This document shows positions 14,438-21,335 of a stretch of DNA of 21,335 nucleotides, in pieces. The position numbers and the translations under genes were made by a program. Position 1 is the first letter of the stretch. Each line of letters starts with the position of its first letter. Below the pieces are notes generated by a model, which ran no database searches, was not told the DNA's origin, and saw only the letters and a program-made list of their open reading frames with translations. Origin of the DNA: JAZLDV01 sp045614925 (GTDB taxonomy: Bacteria; Bacillota_I; Bacilli_A; Erysipelotrichales; Coprobacillaceae); assembly GCA_045614925.1 (NCBI GenBank), contig JAZLDV010000092.1:1-21335 (forward strand). Reading direction: 5' to 3'.

Positions 14438-15349
14438 ATGGAAGTTATAGGAATTATGCCTAGAGGTTATTGTAAAGGTGTTGTAAGAGCTATTGATATA
14501 GCAAAAAAAGCAAGCACTCATGATAAACCTATTTATATCTTAGGAATGATTGTACATAATCAGTATATTGTTAATGCATTAAAAGATTTAGGTGTCTATA
14601 CTATAGATATTAAAGGAAAAACAAGATTAGAATTATTAGATGAAATAGAAGAAGGAACTGTCATTATTACTGCTCATGGTGCAAGTCAGAAAGTATTTGA
14701 TAAAGCAAAAAGTAAAGGATTAAATGTAATAGATGCATCTTGTTTAGATGTAATTAAAACACATGATCTAATTAAAGATTGCTTAAAGAAAGGCTATGAA
14801 ATCTTATATATAGGGAAAAACGGACATCCTGAAGCAGAAGGTGCAATTTCTATAGATGAAGATCATATCCATCTGATTCAAAATAAAGAAGATATTGATA
14901 AGTTAGATAAAGATTTAAATTATGTCATTACAAACCAGACAACAATGTCTTTATATGATGTTTATAATTTATGTGAATATGCTTCCTCTACATTAAATCA
15001 TGTAGAAATTGCAAAAGAAACATGTACTGCTACAAAAGTAAGACAGGAAGCAATAAAAAACATAGATGAAGATGTTGATTTAGTCATTATTGTAGGTGAT
15101 CCTCATTCTAACAATACCCAAAAATTAGCATCTATTGCTTCTAGCAGTAAAGAAGTCTGTATGATAGAAAGTATTAATGATTTAGATTTAAATATATTAA
15201 ATAACAAAAAGAAAGTTGCTGTTTCTTCAGGAGCTTCTACACCAACTTATCTTACAAACCAGATTATAGATTTTATTGCACAATATGATCAAAATAATAA
15301 AGATACACATCAAAAACCAGATATTGATTATACAAAAATCTTGTTTTAA
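14438..15349 (+). CDS. ispH: 4-hydroxy-3-methylbut-2-enyl diphosphate reductase
   Basis: IspH (LytB) reduces HMBPP to IPP and DMAPP, the last MEP-pathway step, with a [4Fe-4S] cluster. The 303-residue protein carries the cluster ligands Cys12 (RGYCKGV), Cys102 (DASCLDV) and Cys196 (ETCTATKVRQEA). The substrate-binding set is also present: His40, His80 (ITAHGAS), His130 and Glu132 (GKNGHPEAEG). DASCLDV differs from the more usual DATCP form next to Cys102, but the ligand is kept. The length is usual for the family without the S1 domain extension. The ribosome site is GGGTGAT. Together with ispG 2.7 kb away it completes HMBPP formation and use. Confidence 0.97.
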   Translation: MEVIGIMPRGYCKGVVRAIDIAKKASTHDKPIYILGMIVHNQYIVNALKDLGVYTIDIKGKTRLELLDEIEEGTVIITAHGASQKVFDKAKSKGLNVIDASCLDVIKTHDLIKDCLKKGYEILYIGKNGHPEAEGAISIDEDHIHLIQNKEDIDKLDKDLNYVITNQTTMSLYDVYNLCEYASSTLNHVEIAKETCTATKVRQEAIKNIDEDVDLVIIVGDPHSNNTQKLASIASSSKEVCMIESINDLDLNILNNKKKVAVSSGASTPTYLTNQIIDFIAQYDQNNKDTHQKPDIDYTKILF

Positions 15350-15377
15350 AAAGGAAAGGATTCCATCCTTTCCTTTT
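15349..15377. terminator. bidirectional terminator between ispH and the second MATE gene
   Basis: Thirteen-base perfect arms (15349-15361, 15365-15377) with a three-base loop. The arms end in four A and four T, and the stem touches both stop codons. Confidence 0.88.
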
Positions 15378-16719
15378 ATGATTTTGTAATATCATTTTTT
15401 ATATAATAATAACCTGTCATCAATGAATTTGTAACCCATGTCAGTGGCCATGCCATAAATACAAATCTTACATCAGAAGTTAATTGAGTAGCAATTGCCA
15501 AATATGATTGTCTAATAACAACATAATTTATAATTAAAATAAACATAGGAACTGTAGATCTTCCTGCACCTCTTAATACCCCAGCCAATATCTGACCAAA
15601 TGGCAATATCCAATAAGCACATAAGAAAATCAGCTGCATTGTACGTCCTGCCTTTATAACTTCTGGATCTGAGTTAAATAAACCTATCGCCTCATGACCA
15701 AATAAGAATAAACTTACAGAAATCACACCAATAACAATTAATCCCATTAATAAAGTTACTCTTGTTCCTTTCTTAACACGATCATATTGTCTCGCTCCTA
15801 GATTTTGACCAACAAATGTCGTAATGGCCATATTAAAACTTTGAAGTGGTAAGAATACAAATCCATCAATTCTAATACTAGCACTATATCCAGCAACAAC
15901 ATTTGAACCAAATGCATTAATATAAGATTGTGCACCTAAATTTGATAAAGAAATCAAACTTTGCTGCAAACCTGTTGGTAAACCAACAACTAATATTTTT
16001 TTAAGTACATCTTTATGAATTCGAATATCTTTAAGAATCAGTTTATGGCTACCAGTTTCTCTCATTAAAGTAATTGTAACCAATAAACTACTAATAGCTT
16101 GTGATATCAAAGTTGCATAACCAGCACCAGCTACACCCATATGAAAATATTTTACAAATAAAACATCTAAAACAATATTAATAAGTGAAGCAATAATTAA
16201 AAAATACAATGGTCTTTTTGAATCACCTATTGCTCTTAAAATACCTGAAGCCATATTATAAATAAGAATAAATGTAACCCCAGAAAAATAAATACCTAAA
16301 TATGTCGTCGATTCAGGAAAAATATCAGCAGGAACATTCACTAATTTAAGTAAGTAAGGCGTACAATAAATACCTAAAAAAGTTAATACGACACTCATTA
16401 TAATTGTCATCGCTGCTGCACTATGAACTGCCTTTTTCACATTCGTATGATTTTGAGCACCATAAAATTGAGAAATAATAACACCAGCACCCGTTGCTAA
16501 TCCCATAAAAAAACCAATCAAAGCATTCACAATAGGATTAGAAGCACCAACTGCTGCAAGTGCCTGTTTCCCTACATAATTCCCTACTACATAAGAATCC
16601 ACAGTACTATATAACTGCTGAAATAAATTTCCTACAAGTAAAGGAACAGAAAATAGTAATATTGTCTTTACAATTGGACCATTGACCAAATCAACAGCCT
16701 TTCTTGTATTTGTTTTCAT
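15376..16719 (-). CDS. MATE-family efflux transporter (second of two)
   Basis: A 447-residue polytopic protein with both MATE halves. NGPIVKTILLFSVPLLVGNLFQQLYSTVDSYVVGNYVG at the N-terminus is the standard opening; the loop motifs are ISQFYGAQNH in the first half and FVGQNLGARQYDRVKKG in the second. It belongs to the NorM/DinF-like group and probably exports drugs or metabolites by cation exchange; no substrate can be named. I prefer ATG 16717-16719 (MKTNTRKAVD), with AAGGAAG eight bases upstream. The ATG two codons before it (16725) is too close to that site, and the frame's further extension of 29 codons has none. It is a single-gene unit downstream of the sialidase terminator. Confidence 0.9.
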   Translation of the reverse strand: MKTNTRKAVDLVNGPIVKTILLFSVPLLVGNLFQQLYSTVDSYVVGNYVGKQALAAVGASNPIVNALIGFFMGLATGAGVIISQFYGAQNHTNVKKAVHSAAAMTIIMSVVLTFLGIYCTPYLLKLVNVPADIFPESTTYLGIYFSGVTFILIYNMASGILRAIGDSKRPLYFLIIASLINIVLDVLFVKYFHMGVAGAGYATLISQAISSLLVTITLMRETGSHKLILKDIRIHKDVLKKILVVGLPTGLQQSLISLSNLGAQSYINAFGSNVVAGYSASIRIDGFVFLPLQSFNMAITTFVGQNLGARQYDRVKKGTRVTLLMGLIVIGVISVSLFLFGHEAIGLFNSDPEVIKAGRTMQLIFLCAYWILPFGQILAGVLRGAGRSTVPMFILIINYVVIRQSYLAIATQLTSDVRFVFMAWPLTWVTNSLMTGYYYIKNDITKS

Positions 16720-16742
16720 CTCCATCACTTCCTTTAAACTAT

Positions 16743-16771
16743 ATTTTACTATATTAACAAAAAAATGAAAA
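16743..16771 (-). promoter_or_regulatory. promoter of the second MATE gene
   Basis: TTTTCA (16766-16771), 17 bases, TAAAAT (16743-16748) on the minus strand, 23 bases before the chosen start codon. Confidence 0.5.
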
Positions 16772-16813
16772 CACTTTATGAAAATCATATATTTTTTTAT
16801 TTTATTAGACAAT

Positions 16814-16845
16814 TAAAAAAAGGAGTCTAGATGTCTAGACTCCTT
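16814..16845 (-). terminator. terminator of the sialidase gene
   Basis: Twelve-base perfect arms (16820-16831, 16834-16845) followed on the minus strand by seven T. The hairpin contains two TCTAGA palindromes. Confidence 0.92.
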
Positions 16846-16851
16846 CTATTT

Positions 16852-19800
16852 TTATCCTAACCAAGCTCCGTTAGAATTGAATTTTTGTACTTTGCCATTG
16901 ATTGTTACAGTACCTGTTACCATTGCACCTTTTTCAGTGAAGTAGTACCAGATATCTCCAACTTTTAACCATCCAGTTACCATAGAATTATTTAAATAAT
17001 ACCATGTACCGTTAACTTGTTGCCATCCGCTCATCATATGGCTATTCATGTAGTACCATTTTCCTCCGTCTTGAATCCATCCAGTTTTCATTTCAGAGTC
17101 TAAGAAGTACCATTTACCATTATCTTTAACCCATCCAGTTTTCATAGCTGAGTCTAAGAAGTACCATTTACCACCATCGTTTAACCATCCAGTGATCATA
17201 TGGCTATTTAAGTAATACCATTGACCGTCAATTTGTTGCCATCCAGTCATCATATGAGTATTTAAGTAATACCATTTATTGTTGTCTTTTACCCAACCAG
17301 TTTGCATAGCACCTTCAGTATCCATGAAGTACCATTTTCCAGCATCTTTAACCCATCCAGTTTGAGCTACACCATCTACATAGAAGTACCATTTTCCATC
17401 TACTTTTTCCCAACCATTAATAGAAGGAGCAGCTGGTTTTTCTTCTAATGCAGCAAATGCAGCTACTAATGCAGCTAATGCTTCGTCTACTTCTTCTTGT
17501 GTAGCTTCTTCATTATGATATACGACTTCAGCGTTGCTGTAAGCTTCAATAAATGGAACGAATGTTTCATCTGTATAGTTTCCAGCTTCAATACCATAAC
17601 ATTCTTCTAATTTAGCCTTTAATGCTTCTTTATCAGCTTCTAATACAGCATTTTCATCAATGACTAATTGATTTACTGCTAAGATAATATTAGCTGCCAT
17701 TTGATTTACTTCATTTTGTTTAGCATATGGTAAATCTCTTTGTACTGCATTTAATGCTTCATTTAAGATAGCTACAGTTTCTTTTGTATATTGTCTTAAG
17801 TTTCCTTTTTCTTCTACTAATTTTAATGCATTATCTACTCTTGTATAATCTGCACCATCAACAATATTGATATTGTATTCTACACTACCAATAGTTGCTG
17901 ATGTAGTACCAGCTTTAATACCAGTTAAAGTTGTAGTTGTAGAAGTAGGTTTATAGAATCTCCAGTTAGCACTATTATCAGTATAACCAGCGATTAATTT
18001 GTTAGTAGTCACACCACCAAAGTTATTGAAGAAGAATTTAGATCCTCCTAATACATAAGTTACATCATAACTTTCAGTTCCTTTGTTTGTAATAGTTAAT
18101 ACTTGTGGTGTATCAGTAAGTACGATGCTTGCACTTGATCCTGCTTTATCTGCAAATCCTACATATTTTCCGTTTTCTGCTTGAATTGTGTATCCACCAT
18201 CAACTTCTGTAACAGTCCATAATGCATTTGCATAACTTCCAGTTTCAAAATCAGCAGCTTGTAATTTTAATCCTGTTTGTGCCCATGTATCTTTAGTAAT
18301 TTCATGTGCAGCTAAGTGTGTATCGTTACCAATTAAGTATTTACCTGTTGTAATTTTTCCATCTGCTTTCACATATGGACCAGCAACGATTTCTTTAGAT
18401 GTTTCAGTTTTAGCAATTGATGTATCAAGATTTCCTTTTACATCTCCTGCAACATACATAGATTCACCTACACCTAAAGTGATAGTTTGTTTTTTTGCAA
18501 CAACATTAATAAAATAAGCAATATTTCCTACTTCAATAGCAGTTGTTCCTTCATTTACACCTGTTACTCTTAATTTAGTTCCAAATTCAGATTCAAATGG
18601 AACTAAAACTTTAGCAAGCTGATCATAATGATTGCTTGTAGATGAAGAAGGATGTAATACATAATGATTTCCATTATTATCATTATTAACAATTAAATAT
18701 TGTTTTCCTGCTTCAACAGTAGTTACAATATTATATCCTTCAATAATTTGTCCTTCAGCTTTTGCTGCTTTTTCTAAAATATAGAAACTTGTATTTTCTC
18801 CAGCTAATGTACCATTTCTGTCATATCTTAATTTAGCATCTTTCCAGAAATATAAATAACATCCATTATTGTTAGCTGTACTATTGTCTTTTAATGAGAA
18901 CTTATTTTCTCCTTGTTTTTCAACAGTAATTGTTGTTTCAATTGTAGAAACAGGATATCCTGAAGATTTAGCTCCTCTTGTTCCTAAATAATAAGTTACA
19001 CCATCAACATCTGCAGTTACTTTAAATACATTTGAAGTACCAGTTCCTGTAAATGTCATTAAACAATCTTCTAATGCAATTTTTTCTCCATCAAATGATG
19101 CATTTGTACCTAATTGTGCTTCAAATACTTCACCTTCTGCAGATAATGCTTCCATAGTTGCGATATTTGTATCTAAACCTTCAAAAGTTGCATCCATGAA
19201 ATTTCCAGTTGTATTAAAGAATTCTTTAGATTCACCTTTATTTAATGTTATATATTCAAAACCTTGAACACTATCTGAAACAGCAGTTACTTTAACTTTT
19301 AATGTCTGTTCTCCAATAGTTAAAGTTAAATAAGTTTCTCCTAATTTATTATTAGGATTAGAAATAGTTAATTTATCACCATTAACTTCTGCTTTAATTA
19401 ATTCTTTATTATCAACTAAAACAGTTACATTTTCATCAGTTAAACCTTTAATAGTTAATTCTACAGGCTCAGTATTAACAATTAACTTATTAACTCCTGC
19501 TCCTCCATTTTCTAACCAGTAGTCACCTACCATAGCACCACCTGTAATTTCATCAATTGTATAAATTACATATTTAGCACCAGCATCAATATTTTCATAT
19601 AATAAACCAATTCTTCCATCTTTTAATTCAGTTAAACATGAATATGCATAATATTGATTATTTGCTTTGTTATCAACTACAAAGTTATATTTCCAATCAA
19701 TAGTTCCATCCTCTTCTACTAATCCTACAAATAATTTACCATTACTTCTAGATCCAGTATTAGAAGGTGCTGATAAGATAATTGCATCTTTACCATCAAT

Positions 19801-20943
19801 CTTTTTAGAATAAGTAATCGCATGAATCATACAGTTACTATTATAATCAATTCCTGAACTAATAGGTGCAGAGAATGTTTCACCATAATCATCAGAAATA
19901 TAGTAGCATACACCATGTCTAGTAAAGATATAGATTTTTTCTCCTACTTGAGTAATTGTAGATTCAGAAGACCATCCAGAACATTTAGCTCCACGATTCC
20001 ATGTTTCACCACCATCATCTGAATAAATAACCCAGCTGTTTTTATCTCCACTTGTAAATTCATAACCAGTATACATAATTCTCTTAGTACCATCAGGTAA
20101 GTCAACAACTAAACCAGTACCTGGAGCAACTAAGAAAGTTTGTTCATTAGCAAATTTAACATTTGCTAATGTAGGGATTGACCAAGTTTTACCTTCATCA
20201 TCTGAGTGATTCACCCATAAATAGTTTGTAGGATAAACTTTAAATGGTGAATTCCAATAGAATAAGTTTGTATCATCATTTTCTGATTTCAAGTTAAAAT
20301 AAGCATCAATAGTATATCCTTCTACAACACTATTATCACTATTTTTAACAATCGCATAATAATCTTCTACTGTTCCATCTTCTTTTTTAACTAAGTGATA
20401 ATTATATTGAACACTTGATGAATTGTTTTGTAAAACATCAGTTAATCTTAAATTACCATTTTCATCAAAACCATTTTGTCCAGCAATTGGAGAATGATTT
20501 GCACCATTTAATGCATAACCACCTGGCCATAAGTCAACCATCATATAAACTCTATTTCCATCTACAGCAAATGCAGGATCAATAAAGCATGATGAAGAAC
20601 CATTATGTATATTACCATTATCTCCTAAATAGTTAGGGTAAGTATAATACCAAGTATCTCCGTTATCTTTTGAAGTAGAAACAATTGTATCTAAACCTCC
20701 ACCATCAAGATAAGTATTCCATCTTGCATCAATACCAGCAATAACAGTTCCATTTTCTAGCGTTGCAATAGCAGGAATTCTAAATTTTTGGCTAGTACCA
20801 GTTCCAGGTGCAAAAGGTTGATCAAATGTTACACCATCTACTGGTTTTTCTCCCATAGTTGTAGGTGCTAATGCAAAAGCATCAATTGGTGCACAAGTCA
20901 CAACCATGACAAAAGCCAATAATGAAATAAATAATTTTCTCAT
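16852..20943 (-). CDS. secreted modular sialidase (GH33) with FIVAR and wall-binding repeats
   Basis: The 1363-residue protein starts with a signal peptide (1-24, cleavage likely after AFA). Residues about 35-470 are a GH33 sialidase: FRIP (54-57, Arg55), Asp72 in GIDARW, and four Asp boxes at about 90-98 (STSKDNGDTW), 246-254, 308-315 and 350-357. Arg399 (SRSNGK) and Tyr431-434 fit the Arg-triad and nucleophile regions. The long insert at about 140-240, between the first and second Asp boxes, is as in NanI/NanA-type enzymes. Then come an Ig-like segment (about 485-555), two split Ig-like units with large inserts (563-815, 819-1028), two FIVAR-type helical domains (about 1030-1095, 1103-1168), and nine GW-type repeats plus a terminal unit (1177-1363). 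There is no LPXTG. It releases sialic acid from host glycans at the cell surface. AAAGGAG stands ten bases before ATG. Confidence 0.95.
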   Translation of the reverse strand: MRKLFISLLAFVMVVTCAPIDAFALAPTTMGEKPVDGVTFDQPFAPGTGTSQKFRIPAIATLENGTVIAGIDARWNTYLDGGGLDTIVSTSKDNGDTWYYTYPNYLGDNGNIHNGSSSCFIDPAFAVDGNRVYMMVDLWPGGYALNGANHSPIAGQNGFDENGNLRLTDVLQNNSSSVQYNYHLVKKEDGTVEDYYAIVKNSDNSVVEGYTIDAYFNLKSENDDTNLFYWNSPFKVYPTNYLWVNHSDDEGKTWSIPTLANVKFANEQTFLVAPGTGLVVDLPDGTKRIMYTGYEFTSGDKNSWVIYSDDGGETWNRGAKCSGWSSESTITQVGEKIYIFTRHGVCYYISDDYGETFSAPISSGIDYNSNCMIHAITYSKKIDGKDAIILSAPSNTGSRSNGKLFVGLVEEDGTIDWKYNFVVDNKANNQYYAYSCLTELKDGRIGLLYENIDAGAKYVIYTIDEITGGAMVGDYWLENGGAGVNKLIVNTEPVELTIKGLTDENVTVLVDNKELIKAEVNGDKLTISNPNNKLGETYLTLTIGEQTLKVKVTAVSDSVQGFEYITLNKGESKEFFNTTGNFMDATFEGLDTNIATMEALSAEGEVFEAQLGTNASFDGEKIALEDCLMTFTGTGTSNVFKVTADVDGVTYYLGTRGAKSSGYPVSTIETTITVEKQGENKFSLKDNSTANNNGCYLYFWKDAKLRYDRNGTLAGENTSFYILEKAAKAEGQIIEGYNIVTTVEAGKQYLIVNNDNNGNHYVLHPSSSTSNHYDQLAKVLVPFESEFGTKLRVTGVNEGTTAIEVGNIAYFINVVAKKQTITLGVGESMYVAGDVKGNLDTSIAKTETSKEIVAGPYVKADGKITTGKYLIGNDTHLAAHEITKDTWAQTGLKLQAADFETGSYANALWTVTEVDGGYTIQAENGKYVGFADKAGSSASIVLTDTPQVLTITNKGTESYDVTYVLGGSKFFFNNFGGVTTNKLIAGYTDNSANWRFYKPTSTTTTLTGIKAGTTSATIGSVEYNINIVDGADYTRVDNALKLVEEKGNLRQYTKETVAILNEALNAVQRDLPYAKQNEVNQMAANIILAVNQLVIDENAVLEADKEALKAKLEECYGIEAGNYTDETFVPFIEAYSNAEVVYHNEEATQEEVDEALAALVAAFAALEEKPAAPSINGWEKVDGKWYFYVDGVAQTGWVKDAGKWYFMDTEGAMQTGWVKDNNKWYYLNTHMMTGWQQIDGQWYYLNSHMITGWLNDGGKWYFLDSAMKTGWVKDNGKWYFLDSEMKTGWIQDGGKWYYMNSHMMSGWQQVNGTWYYLNNSMVTGWLKVGDIWYYFTEKGAMVTGTVTINGKVQKFNSNGAWLG
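16855..17415 (-). repeat. choline-binding-type (GW) wall-binding repeats of the sialidase
   Basis: Units start at residues 1177, 1196, 1216, 1234, 1252, 1270, 1288, 1306 and 1324, plus a final divergent unit at 1344. Most are 18 residues with the pattern GW, about five residues, G-x-WYY, L/F-x-S-x-M-x-T. Units 1, 2 and 9 are 19-20 long and include a GA(M) or GVA turn. This matches the CW-binding/choline-binding repeat family; whether choline is the ligand is not shown. Confidence 0.92.
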
Positions 20944-20977
20944 TTTTGTTTTTCTCCTTTCATATTATTTCATATTA

Positions 20978-21006
20978 AGTATACCGAATATTGTAACCAT
21001 TTTCAA
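20978..21006 (-). promoter_or_regulatory. sigma-A promoter of the sialidase gene
   Basis: TTGAAA (21001-21006), 17 bases, TATACT (20978-20983) on the minus strand, both five of six to consensus, 34 bases before the start codon. Confidence 0.78.
20992..21005 (-). promoter_or_regulatory. cre-like (CcpA) element overlapping the sialidase promoter
   Basis: TGAAAATGGTTACA fits the catabolite-responsive element TGWAANCGNTNWCA at all but one defined position (T instead of the central C). It overlaps the -35 box and the spacer, the placement expected for repression. Confidence 0.5.
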
Positions 21007-21026
21007 TGACGCAAAACAACAAAAAA

Positions 21027-21052
21027 AAGACAGAGTGTAAACACTCTGCCTT
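21027..21052 (-). terminator. terminator of the upstream wall-binding protein gene
   Basis: Twelve-base arms with one G-U wobble on the minus strand and a two-base centre (21039-21040), followed by eight T on that strand (21021-21028). It separates the partial gene from the sialidase promoter. Confidence 0.88.
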
Positions 21053-21059
21053 AATTTGA

Positions 21060-21248
21060 TTATCCTAACCAAGCACCAGTTGATGAGAATTTTTGAACTT
21101 TTCCGTTAATAGTTACATTACCTGTTACCATTGCACCTTTTTCGTTGAAATAGTACCAAGTTCCGTTGATTTTTAACCATCCAGTTACCATAGCATTATT
21201 TAAATAATACCATGTACCGTTTACTTGTTGCCAACCAGTCATCATATG
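21060..21248 (-). repeat. dispersed repeat shared with the sialidase 3' end (16852-17040)
   Basis: The two segments align without gaps at an offset of 4208 bases and keep long identical runs, for example around 16980-17020 and 21188-21228. They encode the last three wall-binding units of two neighbouring genes, so a gene-conversion or duplication origin is likely. Confidence 0.8.
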
Positions 21249-21335
21249 GCTATTTAAGTAATACCACTCACCATCAATGAATTGCCATCCAGTTTTCATT
21301 GCTGAATCTAAGTAATACCATTTACCGTTATCTTT
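21060..21335 (-). CDS. cell-wall-binding repeat protein, C-terminal part (5' end outside window)
   Basis: The frame is open to the window edge; 91 codons are visible, beginning KDNGKWYYLDSAMKT. It consists only of GW-type wall-binding units: one partial, then units starting GWQFIDGEWYY, GWQQVNGTWYY and GWLKINGTWYY, and the terminal unit that ends GAWLG. The last 58 residues are identical to the sialidase C-terminus at 49 positions by my hand count, and the DNA is also closely similar. The catalytic or functional part lies outside the window, so its activity is unknown; another surface glycosidase or hydrolase is likely from context. It ends in its own terminator, so it is transcribed separately from the sialidase. 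Confidence 0.9.
   Translation of the reverse strand, partial: KDNGKWYYLDSAMKTGWQFIDGEWYYLNSHMMTGWQQVNGTWYYLNNAMVTGWLKINGTWYYFNEKGAMVTGNVTINGKVQKFSSTGAWLG

Noticed and set aside
16855..17415. Regularly spaced repeats that could suggest a CRISPR array
   Set aside because: The period is 54-60 bases, units are imperfect, and all are in frame as GW-type wall-binding repeats of the sialidase.

Overview
This is a strongly AT-rich segment of a low-GC, spore-forming Firmicutes chromosome. Spore formation is supported by a germination protease (gpr) and a YqfQ-like spore-associated protein. The block ispG / nfo-cshB / yqfQ-like / ispH matches the yqf region of Bacillus subtilis in content. The base composition, the gene set and the secreted sialidase with choline-binding-type repeats suggest a gut Erysipelotrichales/Coprobacillaceae member, for example Thomasclavelia-like; that family-level call is inference. 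I see no IS element, CRISPR array, tRNA or rRNA.

Layout. 1-1135 (+): the C-terminal part of a Fic/Doc-family protein and a two-domain YjbR-family protein. 1162-7607 (-): a small membrane protein; a tight four-gene operon in transcription order MATE transporter, KptA, nitroreductase and repeat-containing lipoprotein (4697 to 1526); an aldo-keto reductase with a ferredoxin-like tail; a TauE/SafE permease; and gpr. 7730-11710 (+): rpsT (S20), an oligoendopeptidase F, and an SDR oxidoreductase co-transcribed with ispG. 11728-13972 (-): cshB-like DEAD-box helicase followed by nfo (endonuclease IV), one base apart. 14106-15349 (+): yqfQ-like gene and ispH. 15376-21335 (-): a second MATE transporter, a 1363-residue secreted sialidase, and the C-terminus of another wall-binding protein.

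How the genes work together. IspG and IspH are the last two MEP-pathway enzymes, both Fe-S proteins. CshB and Nfo are housekeeping RNA remodelling and base-excision repair. The sialidase and its upstream neighbour end in the same GW-type wall-binding repeats, so both are probably held non-covalently at the cell surface. The sialidase promoter overlaps a near-consensus cre element, which suggests carbon catabolite control of sialic acid release.

Genes are separated by compact stem-loops, many of which include the stop codon. Several starts were moved inward from the longest open frame, using Shine-Dalgarno position and family N-termini. The least explained items are a lipoprotein with seven 16-residue tandem repeats, a Fic motif with Gln in place of the catalytic His, and the split Ig-like/lectin-like inserts of the sialidase. 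I did not find a clearly new multi-gene defence or mobile system.
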